45,502 nt of DNA from Ruminococcaceae bacterium UBA3753. Its GTDB lineage: Bacteria; Bacillota; Clostridia; Oscillospirales; Acutalibacteraceae. The DNA lies in NCBI GenBank assembly GCA_002372375.1, contig DFGJ01000015.1:1-45502 (forward strand). The letters are read 5' to 3'. The notes beneath the pieces were generated by a model, which saw only the letters and a program-made list of their open reading frames with translations, was not told the origin of the DNA and did not search any database. Each line of letters opens with the position of its first letter. Positions within the stretch are counted from its first letter, which is position 1. This document shows, piece after piece, positions 8,971 through 17,480 of the stretch. The position numbers were made by a program, and so were the translations under genes.

Positions 8971-9780
8971 TTATTTCGTGTCTGGATGTCGTGCGATCGT
9001 CATTTTTGAACAACAACATCTTTTTTTACAAGATTTATTATTTAATATTCTGTATTTAATCTTATTCATATTGTAATCAAAAAACTGCGAAAGTACTTTT
9101 GCCTTTCCTTCAGTATTTAAATTTTCTGACAAAAATTTTGCGATTGCATGTATTCCTTCATCTGTTAAATCAGTTAAGTAATAGTCAATAATATACTGCA
9201 AATATTTCGGTACTTTATCTAAGTTACGCACTTCCATTTTCCTACGATTGCTCTGATTAAGAATCACTTCCGGACAACTTAATCCCCTAACAAATTTTTC
9301 AAAAGGTAACAATCGTATGTCATCCATTGCTGAAAATATGAAGCCTAAATCCAAAGCTATTCTCTCTTTTCGTGGATATTTACCAACCTCAGGAAATGAC
9401 AAGTCCTCTATAATCTTCAAAATACAATCTTCTTCATTAATTAAAAGTTTTTCATAAAAAACAGTAATCATCTGGCTATAGTCAAACGCACTTGCGTTTG
9501 CTAACTCTTTATCAGCTTCCGCTTTTATTTTCATCTCGGCAATTTTTTCTTCGTTATAATTCCTGTATTTCATATAATCAAAAAATTCAGAAGCGACAAC
9601 GCATGTACCAAAAGGCCAACATACTGAGCTTCCAAACATTGCACTGCCTAGACATAAAGCCAACCACGCATTTCCTGACAAGGCGTTGCCCACACCAGAT
9701 GAACTTAAACTAGATGAAACAACCCCTACACATCCCAAAGTTCCTACCAACAAGTTCTTTCCAAAAGATCTTCTGGCCAT
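8971..9780 (-). CDS. unrecognised exported or membrane-anchored protein
   Basis: 269 residues, not recognised. The start at 9780 is favoured by GGAGGGTG eight bases upstream; the frame is open to 9807. The first 55 residues carry a basic start (MARRSFGKN) followed by hydrophobic Gly/Ser-rich stretches (LLVGTLGCVGVVSSSLSS; WLALCLGSAMFGSSVCW), so it is likely exported or anchored with one or two membrane segments. The rest is charged and helical, rich in Lys/Glu/Asp, ending in a basic tail with a CKKRCCC cluster. A possible promoter (TTGTAA, 18 bases, TAGAAT) lies at 9847-9876. The N-terminal style resembles the AAA+ proteins at 12.7-15.4 kb. Confidence 0.65.
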   Translation of the reverse strand: MARRSFGKNLLVGTLGCVGVVSSSLSSSGVGNALSGNAWLALCLGSAMFGSSVCWPFGTCVVASEFFDYMKYRNYNEEKIAEMKIKAEADKELANASAFDYSQMITVFYEKLLINEEDCILKIIEDLSFPEVGKYPRKERIALDLGFIFSAMDDIRLLPFEKFVRGLSCPEVILNQSNRRKMEVRNLDKVPKYLQYIIDYYLTDLTDEGIHAIAKFLSENLNTEGKAKVLSQFFDYNMNKIKYRILNNKSCKKRCCCSKMTIARHPDTK

Positions 9781-9903
9781 AAATCTACACCCTCCACAAA
9801 AAAACATAAGTAGAAATCAAAGCAGCATCACGCGAGCGACAGACATATTCTAACACAGTAAAACTAAAATTTACAATATATAATTAAATAACACAGTAAA
9901 TTA

Positions 9904-10359
9904 TCAAAAATCTGGTATACTGTTTATTATTGATTTGAATTGTGTAAACCAGTAAAATAAATCTATGGGGTACCTTTTAATTAACAGTGCGACGATCAAC
10001 GCCAATAGCGCAGTACAAATTATGGCGTACCAGACTAAAAAAGATCGAGCAAAAGCTCTTATGTTCTCATTAACACCGTCTTTGAAAGAAAGCGCAAATA
10101 AGAACAGTAGATTGACAATTGGTACAAAAAAAACAATCTGTAGTAACATGAAACAGAAAGTCGATATTGGTGCAATTTTTTTAGCGTACACCTTTTTATT
10201 TGATTCCAAGCACATATTTCCCGAGTCGCTCGGCTGCATTGATGTTTTATTTTCTACATAATCACCTGAAAGATGACTTAAGTCTTTACTACAAAACGGA
10301 CAAACCATCTCTTCGTTCATAAAGTTGCCTATTTCATTATTGCAGCCATCGCATATCAT
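9904..10359 (-). CDS. zinc-ribbon membrane protein, unknown function
   Basis: 151 residues. The N-terminus has a short zinc ribbon (CDGC ... CPFC, 14 residues between the pairs) on the cytoplasmic side, a Ser-rich linker, then two hydrophobic segments (about 65-90 and 108-128) with basic residues between. Proteins of this zinc-ribbon plus two-helix layout are common in Firmicutes and are mostly uncharacterised. GGGAG lies eight bases before the ATG. It runs back to back with the ECF component at 10420 and follows the exported protein at 8971-9780 in the same direction. Confidence 0.65.
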   Translation of the reverse strand: MICDGCNNEIGNFMNEEMVCPFCSKDLSHLSGDYVENKTSMQPSDSGNMCLESNKKVYAKKIAPISTFCFMLLQIVFFVPIVNLLFLFALSFKDGVNENIRAFARSFLVWYAIICTALLALIVALLIKRYPIDLFYWFTQFKSIINSIPDF

Positions 10360-10419
10360 ATGATCACGCTCCCGACGGTTTTATTTATACGTGTACAAAC
10401 AGGATGTTATTAGAAAAAA

Positions 10420-10995
10420 ATGAGACAAACTTTGCAAAAGATCATCTTTATAGGATTGTTTTCTTCCCTGGTTTTTACTACAACATCCATAAAAGTTTTA
10501 ATACCTCTTCCCGGCGGGCACACTATGATGCACTTAGGACATGTTACATGCTTAATATCCGGACTGTTGTTAGGACCAATGCTCGGAGGATTTGCGGCTG
10601 CCGTAGGTTCAGCATTATTTGATCTTTTCAATCCCCTGTTTTTAACCTCTGCGCCCTTTACCTTTTTATTTAAATTCCTTTTGGCCTTTTCTTCCGGATT
10701 AATTTATAGCTCAAAGGCTCCCGCAGCTAACAAGCTTGTTTTAAGAATTGTTTTTGCATCTTCTGTGGGATCACTTTTATACCTAGTTTTACACCTAGCA
10801 AAGCTTTTCATTTTCAATTTTTACCTCTTAAACGTTTCGTTTGAAATAACCATTTTAATAATATTAAAAAGTTTGTTTTTGAACCTGATCAAAGATATTT
10901 TATCAGTTTTGCTTGTTGTATTTATTATGCTAAAGCTGAAACAACATAAAATTATAGTGAATAATGTAACTTTATTTTCTAGCACGAGTATCTAA
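10420..10995 (+). CDS. ECF transporter S component (substrate-binding membrane subunit)
   Basis: 191 residues with about six hydrophobic helices. The N-terminal part LIPLPGGHTMMHLGH, then SGLLLGPMLGGFAAAVGSAL and DLF, matches the conserved pattern of ECF S components (PF12822-like: P, HLGD, LLGP, G..GSAL.DL), although the usual Asp after HLG is His here. S components bind a vitamin or metal and work with the shared EcfA/A'/T module, which is not in this window. The substrate cannot be named. No clear ribosome binding site is visible. The 3' end touches a long non-coding stretch. Confidence 0.72.
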   Translation: MRQTLQKIIFIGLFSSLVFTTTSIKVLIPLPGGHTMMHLGHVTCLISGLLLGPMLGGFAAAVGSALFDLFNPLFLTSAPFTFLFKFLLAFSSGLIYSSKAPAANKLVLRIVFASSVGSLLYLVLHLAKLFIFNFYLLNVSFEITILIILKSLFLNLIKDILSVLLVVFIMLKLKQHKIIVNNVTLFSSTSI

Positions 10996-11381
10996 GTTAC
11001 TTTGGCAGCACTGTAAACAATAGAAAAAATAAAATTACACAGTATAGAAAGTGTTTTAAACCTCTGTGCCGGAGGGATGTGTTGGTGTTAAATTCAAAGA
11101 AATGGATTGGAATGCATAGACATAAGACAAAAGAAAAACGGCAATAAAAAAATTGGATATGTGTGCTAAAGTACCAAACACTACTAATGGAAAGATCCCA
11201 CACCGAGGACGATTGAAAATTCAAGAGCAGTTTTCATAATCAGCAATTTGCTTTCTGGGCCATGGGCTACAATTTCGCCTAACATATCTGTTTCTATTAA
11301 TTTCAAAAATGTCCAAGATATAAGAAAAATATAAATTAAAAAAATTCTAAATCTGAATTTTTCTTTTTAAGTCTAGTGTTG
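10996..11381. other. no gene seen, 386 bases
   Basis: AT-rich sequence with no convincing reading frame on either strand. The only open frames are short, lack a ribosome binding site and look low in complexity. It separates the ECF component from a large inverted repeat. Confidence 0.5.
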
Positions 11382-11419
11382 TACAAAAGTTTAACAGTCT
11401 ATTCTGTTAAACTTTTGTA
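11382..11419. repeat. perfect 16-bp inverted repeat (hairpin)
   Basis: The arm TACAAAAGTTTAACAG (11382-11397) and its exact complement CTGTTAAACTTTTGTA (11404-11419) flank the six-base loop tctatt; a G-T pair extends it by one. It lies at the border between the ECF component and the small-protein array. There is no T-run on the right, so it is not a textbook terminator for the plus strand. It may be a bidirectional terminator, a protein site or a mobile palindrome. Confidence 0.85.
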
Positions 11420-11628
11420 TTAGTTTCATGTTAGATGTGCTCAACCCAATAGAAAATCTAGATTTAAGTCTGTTGTTCTCTGTATTACATCCAAAATTCA
11501 AGTTTTTCCTTTCACTATTCCGTATAATTAAACCTGATTACCGATTTTTGTACTGTCAAAGTATTTTTTTCTTGTTTTTGTGTCGCCGTATTGATACAAT
11601 GGGCTCCGATATGACTGGATGTTAGAGG

Positions 11629-11790
11629 GTGAGTTTTATTAGAAATCACGAAAAATTAGGTTTTATTGTTTCTATAGTTTCTTTGGCTGCATTTGTTGCG
11701 GCGGTGGTGACATCGGTAATAGTTTTTTTTGAAAAAAAGAAGAGAGATGATGAGGAACTCGAGAGATACCTTGAGGGTTCAATACAGTGA
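11629..11790 (+). CDS. small single-pass membrane protein (53 aa), intact array copy
   Basis: GTG start, 53 residues. A hydrophobic helix (about 11-34, from LGFIVSIVSLAAFV to TSVIVFF) is followed by a charged tail EKKKRDDEELERYLEGSIQ. A basic stretch RNHEK precedes the helix. The purine run AGAGG touches the start codon, so the exact start is unsure. The tail is repeated almost exactly at 12000-12082 and 12305-12370, which means the DNA has been duplicated and the tail at least partly kept in frame. Size and shape recall type I toxins or small membrane regulators, but nothing here proves that. Not recognised. Confidence 0.5.
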   Translation: MSFIRNHEKLGFIVSIVSLAAFVAAVVTSVIVFFEKKKRDDEELERYLEGSIQ

Positions 11791-12378
11791 TGTCAGTGTT
11801 TTTTGCGGTTAGGTTCATGTGCCTAATTTCTGTTCTAGCGGTGATTTTGCTGCCTTTTCTAGTGTTATTTGTAGCTTAGTTTGATTTTGCCAGGCGACAG
11901 TATGTTTTGTGTCACTTAAGTGTAGTTGTTGCGATATACCGGTTGCCTACACAAGTAAGTTCCTGCAGGCGTCCACTTTGTTTGTCGCTACAGCTGCGGC
12001 AGCGTCGGCAGTAGTTTTTTTTGAAAAAAAGAAGAGAGATGATGAGGAACTCGAGAGATACCTTGAGGGTCCAATACAGTAATGTCGGTATTTTTGCAGT
12101 TAGGTTCGTGTGCCTGCTTTCTGTTCTAGCGTGATTTTGCTGCCTTTTCTAGTGTTGTTTGTAGCTTAGTTTGATTTTTCCAGGCGACAGTATGTTTTGT
12201 GTCGCTTAAGTGTGGTTGTTGCGATATATTGGTTGCCTGAACAAGTGAGCTCCTACAGGTGACCACTTTGTTTGTCGCTACAGCTGCGGTAGCATGGTAT
12301 GGTGTTTTTTTGAAAAAAAGGAGAGAGATGACGAGGAACTCGAGAGATACCTTGAGGGTTCAATACAGTGGCCGTGGT
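11720..12378. repeat. tandem array of the small-protein gene, period about 290 bp
   Basis: ctcgagagataccttgag occurs at 11758, 12050 and 12339 (spacings 292 and 289). The spacers between these copies are also duplicated, for example ccaggcgacagtatgttttg at 11891 and again near 12181, and gtttgtcgctacagctgcgg twice. Divergence between units is small, so this is the youngest-looking array with the acpS one. Confidence 0.9.
11909..12082 (+). CDS. second copy of the small membrane protein, altered N-terminus
   Basis: From a GTG at 11909 the frame is open for 57 codons and ends with FVATAAAASAVVFFEKKK and the shared tail RDDEELERYLEGPIQ. The helix and tail match the first copy; the first 25 residues do not and are Cys-rich (KCSCCD). 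No ribosome binding site is clear. It may be translated from an internal start or may be a remnant. Confidence 0.3.
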   Translation: MSLKCSCCDIPVAYTSKFLQASTLFVATAAAASAVVFFEKKKRDDEELERYLEGPIQ

Positions 12379-12524
12379 GTTTTTACGGTGTTTTCGCACA
12401 GTTGATATCGTGGCCTTCTGTTATTTCATTTACTGTTCATGGGTGTGCACAGCTTCAGTGCCATCTGCTTAATCTACACGAATTTCAAATTGTGGCCTTG
12501 AAGTCAAACTTGGTATCTACGTGA
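12294..12524 (+). pseudogene. third copy of the small protein, helix lost and stop lost
   Basis: Starting at MVWCFFEKKERDDEELERYL the charged tail is intact, but a frameshift in the alanine-rich helix removes the membrane part and the stop codon after SIQ has become TGG, so the frame runs on for 50 unrelated residues. It looks like a decayed copy. Confidence 0.5.
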
Positions 12525-12653
12525 TGTGGTTATTGGGTTTTACTTCGGGGGTATGTTTTTAATTTTTTAGCTATAATTCGTTGTTTTCTTCCTTCATTTT
12601 ATAAATATATAACTTGAATTAAAATAACTTATAGTTAAGTGCATAGAAATATC

Positions 12654-12682
12654 TTGACTTTTTTCGCAAACCATTTTAAAAT
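12654..12682 (+). promoter_or_regulatory. promoter of the first AAA+ gene
   Basis: TTGACT (12654-12659), 17 bases, TAAAAT (12677-12682): each box matches the sigma-A consensus in five of six positions. The predicted start near 12689 leaves a leader of about 50 bases to the ATG at 12738. It is the best promoter I see on the plus strand. Confidence 0.6.
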
Positions 12683-12737
12683 ATGATTTAGTTTTGCTTC
12701 GTTTTTGTATTTTTTTAAAAGAGAGGATCTTTTTGTG

Positions 12738-13913
12738 ATGAGGAAACTCAGCAAAAATTTTATTGGTGCGTCAGTTTTAGGGGCAGCGGTGTTTGCTGCC
12801 TCTAACAACGCTGCAGCAGTACTAAGTTTTTTATCTGAATTAGTTGATATAGGAAGTCTTATTAGCTCGCTGTGGAACGGAACTTTTCAACAGAGAGCTT
12901 CGGAATGGAAAGATGGTGCTGTAAATTGGTATAATAAGGGTCAAAAACTTAGTACTGAAAATTTAGAAGGGTTTTTTGCCGAACTTGAAAAAGATTTGAA
13001 ACAGAAGGTTATTGGGCAGGATAAGGCCATAGAAAAAATTGTTAGTTTACTGAAGTCGCATTACGCAAATGTTTTTATGGCGGAAGTGTCAGGTAAAAAA
13101 TACGATAAAGGGCTTTTACTGTACATTCCAGGCCCACCGGGGGTTGGTAAAACATATATTTTGAACGAGATTTCTAAGGCGTTGCGCATACCTATTGTTG
13201 GTTTGTCTCGCGATGAAATAATTAGGCATAACGCCAAATTAACAAGTAATTTGGCGAGTAGGTGCTGTGACTTGGCAACTATGCTGATGATGCCTGGGGA
13301 AGGATATTACAAAAACAGAGAATACACTAAATTTTATACATCTTTACAAAGTAATGGAAACAACATATACGTAATTAATGAGGTAGATAAATTACGCTCT
13401 CTCGACTACGACATGCGTGGACTTAACGAAAAGGCCAGGCTCGATTCCAATGGAAAAAGAGTAACTTCTTCGCTCGATGAAATTTTTAGAGACTTTATGG
13501 ACGAGGGCAAGCTTCTTGGTTGCGATGCACAAGGTTCTATAGTGGTAATGACGTCTAACGAGACAATGGAAGATATAAATAAATTGGAAGCTAGCTGGGT
13601 TAGTCGATTGGGTGATTTTATAGTGCCTTTTGATTACTTAAAGAACAGTTCAGATTGCATAAAGTGTGTTAAGTTGAAACTAAGTGAGCACTACGAAGAA
13701 TTTTTTAAGAAATCAGGCACTAGTATATCTTTCGATGACGAAAGTTTAAAAAACTTTATTGATAAGGTTCCTCTAAAACAGAGAACCGGTCGCTATTTTA
13801 AAAGTGTAGTTCAAAATATCGGCGGCAAGATTTATTCATATTATATAAAAAATAAAAATAAGAACAATATAGCTATAAGGTGGTCCAATGAGAAAGGTTT
13901 TTATGTTGGATAG
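12738..13913 (+). CDS. exported AAA+ ATPase, HSP100/torsin-like, copy 1
   Basis: 391 residues from ATG 12738 (GAGAGG 12 bases ahead; GTG 12735 is possible). The N-terminus (MRKLSKNFIGASVLGAAVFA) looks like a signal peptide or anchor. One AAA+ module follows: VIGQDKAI box, Walker A GPPGVGKT (132-139), Walker B region VINEVDKL, sensor 1 TSN (Asn274), arginine finger SRL (Arg290) and sensor 2 RTGR (349-352). The layout fits the second ATPase module of ClpB/ClpA or torsins, proteins that remodel others. The Walker B aspartate is Asn214, while the catalytic Glu215 is kept. There is no ClpP-binding loop I can recognise. An AAA+ protein with an export signal is unusual in bacteria, as ATP is scarce outside the cell. 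It shares about 60% identity (by eye) with the gene that follows. Confidence 0.8.
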   Translation: MRKLSKNFIGASVLGAAVFAASNNAAAVLSFLSELVDIGSLISSLWNGTFQQRASEWKDGAVNWYNKGQKLSTENLEGFFAELEKDLKQKVIGQDKAIEKIVSLLKSHYANVFMAEVSGKKYDKGLLLYIPGPPGVGKTYILNEISKALRIPIVGLSRDEIIRHNAKLTSNLASRCCDLATMLMMPGEGYYKNREYTKFYTSLQSNGNNIYVINEVDKLRSLDYDMRGLNEKARLDSNGKRVTSSLDEIFRDFMDEGKLLGCDAQGSIVVMTSNETMEDINKLEASWVSRLGDFIVPFDYLKNSSDCIKCVKLKLSEHYEEFFKKSGTSISFDDESLKNFIDKVPLKQRTGRYFKSVVQNIGGKIYSYYIKNKNKNNIAIRWSNEKGFYVG

Positions 13914-14109
13914 TAAGGTTATGCTATCCGTACGCCTAAGTTAATATCTTTAGTATGTGGATAAATCAGTGTAGAATCTTTAATCTGTTAGTTTGCTTAG
14001 TATCCCACTAAGTGTTTGTTAGTTGAATATTTCTGATGATTCAGTATTACTTTATAGAAATGCTTTAATTTACTTCTGCATGATAATCGGTTTATTTCAG
14101 AAAGTTGCT

Positions 14110-14137
14110 TTACTTTCTAACTGTTTTATGGTACAAT
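14110..14137 (+). promoter_or_regulatory. candidate promoter of the second AAA+ gene
   Basis: TTTACT (14110-14115), 16 bases, TACAAT (14132-14137). A second TACAAT lies at 14149-14154. It suggests that the second AAA+ gene has its own promoter. Confidence 0.35.
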
Positions 14138-14179
14138 TAGGTTATTAGTACAATTCTAAAGATGTGGGGTCATTGTGGA

Positions 14180-15400
14180 ATGAAAAGATCCAATTACGCA
14201 ATTGTCAGTTCATCGGTTTTAGGCGCTGTGCTATTCTCTGTTTCTGGTAATAATTCACTCGCAGAGGGGGTAGGATTCGCCGAAGATTTTAAAGATAAGC
14301 TTGGATTTGCGTGTGCGATTGCGGTTGCTATGTTGCCACTTTTAGAGCTGAGCGGGCAAACTCATTTTACGTCCGGTATCATTGAGAGATTTTCATCGCT
14401 AAAAGAATATCTTAAAGATTGGTACAGTGGTAAGCCAAGGTTAAACACGGAAAATTTTAGAAAGTTCTTTGATGAGCTTGAATTGAAGTTAAAGTCGAAG
14501 ATTGTTGGTCAAGATAAGGCGATAGCAAAGGTGATCAGCTTACTTAAATCACATTATGCTAATGTTTTTTTCGCAGAAAAAACGGGTAAAGAATATAGCA
14601 GGGGACTTGTTTTATATCTTCCAGGTCCACCAGGAGTTGGCAAGACATACCTCTTGGATGAAATATCGAAAGCTATTCGTTTGCCGGTTGTTGGTATGTC
14701 TTACGACGCAATAGTCAAGCACGGTATTTTATTATCGAATAAACAGGCTGGAATTGCCGCATCATTACTTGCACCTGGTATTGATTTTGAAACTAATAAG
14801 TATGTTTATACAGATTTTTGCAAGTCATTAAAAAAAGGGGGCAATTATGTTTACAATATTAATGAGATAGAAAAACTACGATTTTTAGATTATAGAATGC
14901 GGGATATGAGTGAAAAGGACATTTTAAACTCTAATGGTAAGCAGATTCCTTCCACGCTTGATGAGATGTTTAGGGATTTTATGGATAGCGGAAAGATTCT
15001 TGGCTATGATGCGAAAGGTTCGATTCTTGTTTTAACATCTAACGAGACTATAGACGATATAAATAAGCTAGAGGACAGTTTAGTAAGTAGGTTAAGTAAC
15101 TTTATAGTGCCTTTCGAGTATCTGAAGGAAGATGCGGACTGTGAGAAGTGTATGAAGTTACACCTCTCAGAGAGTTGTGGCGATTTTTTTAAGAAGCAAG
15201 AAATTAGTGTTGCCTTTGACGATGGTGCCTTGAAAAATTTTGTTGCTACAGTCCCGGTAGAGCAGCGGACGGGCCGTTACTTTAAAGATACAGTTCAGAA
15301 TTTGGCAGATAAAATTTACGCTCATCATTCTGATCATATCGGTCAGAAAAATATAATTATAAGCTGGTCGAAAGAAAAGGGGTTTTATATAGGTAATTAA
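14180..15400 (+). CDS. exported AAA+ ATPase, HSP100/torsin-like, copy 2
   Basis: 406 residues from ATG 14180; the frame is open from 14162, but the signal-like start MKRSNYAIVSSSVLGAVLF matches copy 1 only from here. Hydrophobic residues 36-53 may form a membrane helix. The AAA+ module has IVGQDKAI, Walker A GPPGVGKT (149-156), Walker B NINEIEKL with Asn228-Glu229 in place of Asp-Glu, sensor 1 TSNE, SRL and sensor 2 RTGR. The same Asp-to-Asn change in both copies shows it predates the duplication and is being kept. The two genes are 266 bases apart in the same direction; their N-terminal 90 residues differ, while the ATPase parts agree. A role in refolding or moving proteins beyond the membrane is a guess. 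Confidence 0.8.
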   Translation: MKRSNYAIVSSSVLGAVLFSVSGNNSLAEGVGFAEDFKDKLGFACAIAVAMLPLLELSGQTHFTSGIIERFSSLKEYLKDWYSGKPRLNTENFRKFFDELELKLKSKIVGQDKAIAKVISLLKSHYANVFFAEKTGKEYSRGLVLYLPGPPGVGKTYLLDEISKAIRLPVVGMSYDAIVKHGILLSNKQAGIAASLLAPGIDFETNKYVYTDFCKSLKKGGNYVYNINEIEKLRFLDYRMRDMSEKDILNSNGKQIPSTLDEMFRDFMDSGKILGYDAKGSILVLTSNETIDDINKLEDSLVSRLSNFIVPFEYLKEDADCEKCMKLHLSESCGDFFKKQEISVAFDDGALKNFVATVPVEQRTGRYFKDTVQNLADKIYAHHSDHIGQKNIIISWSKEKGFYIGN

Positions 15401-15854
15401 ATTTTTTTGTTTTCTACCCGATTGTTGTGCTTTATGTTGAAGCGTTAAATTGATATTACACATCGTGTCTTGTTCGTTTTGATGCTCTAAGTTTTTTTGT
15501 CGTATATTTAATTAGAAATGGTATCGTTTCAGAGATCTGTTGCAAGTCTTTAGTGCATTTATTTGTTTTGGTTTCAAATTTTGTATTTTTGGTGTTAAGT
15601 TGAATTGCGTACAAGCTCCGTGGGTAGCGAGCGCACTTATGTTTTGGCTGAGTAAGTGCATTTTGTGTAAAGAAGCTTAATCTAAAGATTATACGGTTGC
15701 TTTTTATGAAATTTATAAATGTACATTAGTTGTTGTGACTAGATCCGGATTAGTTTATTTGTGAATTTTGTTTTTTACATTTAAAGTATATCCTGATTCT
15801 TTAATGTAACTTTAAGATATGGCTTAATCCAAGTTGCTCTAGGCAAGTGAAAGA
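15401..15854. other. no gene seen, 454 bases
   Basis: G/T-rich on this strand with no credible frame. No structure or repeat stands out. It contains the upstream region of the flavoprotein at 15855. Confidence 0.5.
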
Positions 15855-16361
15855 ATGAGAAGGAATATATTAGTTTTTTTTGGGTCACCAAGGAAGTGGG
15901 GCAATTGTGCCAAAGCTTTAAATATTTTGTTGAAAGATTTTAGAGGTATTTTTTCGTTCAACATTATAGATGCATATAAAAAAGCTGCTAAACCATGTGA
16001 TGGCTGTGATATCTGTAAAAAATTTGGAAAATGCAAATATAGTGACTTAGATGTTGCTTACTCTTTATTGAAGTCTATCCCTAATGTCATAACTATCAGT
16101 CCTATATATAACTTGAGTTTTCCCGCACCGTTAAAAGCCATTTTTGATAGGTTTCAGCTTTATTTTAATTTAAGGGCAAAGGACTCAATTATAAAAAAAA
16201 AGGTGATTTTAATTCTTTCTTGTGGGCGTAAAATGAACAAAACACACATAAGTGTTGTAGTAACACAGGCGTATTTTATTTTCAAATCTATAAATGCTGA
16301 TATAAAAAAAATTATAATTATAGATAATACAGATAAAATAAAAGCTTTTGATAATAATTAG
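15855..16361 (+). CDS. iron-sulfur flavoprotein / NAD(P)H-dependent FMN reductase family
   Basis: 168 residues of a flavodoxin-like fold. The FMN phosphate loop is GSPRKWGN near the N-terminus. CDGCDICKKFGKC fits the compact Cx2Cx2Cx4-7C motif that binds a 4Fe-4S cluster in iron-sulfur flavoproteins of anaerobes. SPIYNLSFPAPLKAIFDR is the conserved flavin-side loop. Such proteins pass electrons from ferredoxin to FMN or act in oxygen and peroxide defence. It is a little shorter than the usual 180-200. No strong ribosome binding site is seen (AGAATG just before the ATG). It stands alone. Confidence 0.85.
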   Translation: MRRNILVFFGSPRKWGNCAKALNILLKDFRGIFSFNIIDAYKKAAKPCDGCDICKKFGKCKYSDLDVAYSLLKSIPNVITISPIYNLSFPAPLKAIFDRFQLYFNLRAKDSIIKKKVILILSCGRKMNKTHISVVVTQAYFIFKSINADIKKIIIIDNTDKIKAFDNN

Positions 16362-16960
16362 TTACAGTATAGTCGTTTATCATTTTTATATCTAAATAAC
16401 TTTTTATTCTGCTAAGAAAGTAGCTTATTGAGTAATGCAAATGTTTACTTATTTATAAATCATTTTAGTGAAAATTTTGTTTATAAACATTCCAAGTGGT
16501 AAAGCAATTTTTTGCTTTTTACTGTAACAGGCTTCCTGCATAGGCGTTATTGCCAATTTCTATTCTAGTTTACACAGTTGTAAGTGCAGAAATATATAAA
16601 AAATTGAAATTATATCAAAAATTTAATAAAAAATCTGAATTTTTTATTTTATATTCACTTTTTGTCATTACATTAAGATGTTATTAAAAAATCAAGACTT
16701 CACATTGAGTAAAAACTGTAAAAAAACAAGCTATATATTTTCCATTTGATGAATTTTTTATATAAAAATTTTGTTTATTATCTTTCGTTTTGCATATATC
16801 AATCTATTTATTAGATAGTTTTTTACCTTCAAAATAAAACAAATTAATTGTTTTACAGTAATAGCGAAATCTGAATTCTAACTTTTCAAATTAAACTAAA
16901 TCCGACATTTTTTTATTTATAATTTGATTTTATTGTTAACGTTATATTAAAAGAAAATTT

Positions 16961-17037
16961 ACAATAGTGAATATTTATCACAATTGTGAATTTTTTTTAC
17001 GTTCTCAAATATACTTGAAACATTAATAAGTATATTT
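16961..17037 (+). promoter_or_regulatory. palindromes upstream of the XRE regulator (candidate operators)
   Basis: Three elements lie within 130 bases of the regulator start: a half site ACAATAGTGA (16961-16970), a perfect palindrome TCACAATTGTGA (16978-16989) that contains nearly the same half site, and an inverted repeat AAATATACTT / AAGTATATTT (17007-17016 and 17028-17037, 11-base spacer). A possible -10 TAGAAT is at 17064-17069. Position suggests autoregulation. The palindromes are AT-rich, so chance cannot be ruled out. Confidence 0.45.
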
Positions 17038-17090
17038 CAAATCTTTAACAAAAAATAAACGCATAGAATATTCTTATAACGGTGTTTTCA

Positions 17091-17480
17091 ATGTATACAA
17101 TCGCCCATGCGCTAAAAAGATTCCGTGAGAACAGTGGCTATACGCAGCAGCAAATGGCCGATGCCCTAAATATAGATAGGTCGACCTATGCTTACTATGA
17201 AACAGGCAAAACTAATCCCAGTTTAGGTACTCTTATGAAAATTAAAGACATCTTAAATGTATCTTTGGAAGATCTTTTAGAAAGTGAAGGTAAACCTAAA
17301 CGTCTTTGTGATTTCAAGTGCGATTCAGACGACTTTGATCGTGTATATGAATTAAACAAAAAAGAAAAAAGTTTAGTTAGCTTGTACAGAAGTCTGACAC
17401 CCGAGGTCCAAGACAAAATTTTAAAAGATGTTTCTTCTGAGAGTAAGGCGGAAGGAAAAGATACTAAAAATAAAACTTGA
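17091..17480 (+). CDS. XRE-family transcriptional regulator
   Basis: 129 residues from ATG 17091 (GGTG six bases ahead; a GTG at 17082 is possible). Residues 1-65 are a Cro/C1-type helix-turn-helix: TQQQMADALNIDRSTYAYYE is the typical helix 2-turn-helix 3, and the C-terminal part of the domain is SLGTLMKIKDILNVSLEDLL. The remainder is charged, with a helix that may dimerise, ending in a Lys/Glu tail. It is a cytoplasmic DNA-binding protein, likely a repressor. Its targets may be its own promoter and perhaps the neighbouring genes. It is the last plus-strand gene before the composition switch. Downstream, GAGGCA (17498-17503) pairs with TGCCTC (17515-17520) inside a longer GGTAAAATTT...AAATTTTTACC stem, possibly a transcript end. 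Confidence 0.88.
   Translation: MYTIAHALKRFRENSGYTQQQMADALNIDRSTYAYYETGKTNPSLGTLMKIKDILNVSLEDLLESEGKPKRLCDFKCDSDDFDRVYELNKKEKSLVSLYRSLTPEVQDKILKDVSSESKAEGKDTKNKT

Noticed and set aside
11428..11625. 65-residue open frame after the large hairpin
   Set aside because: Phe/Leu-rich without a ribosome binding site or recognisable features; likely a chance frame in T-rich DNA.
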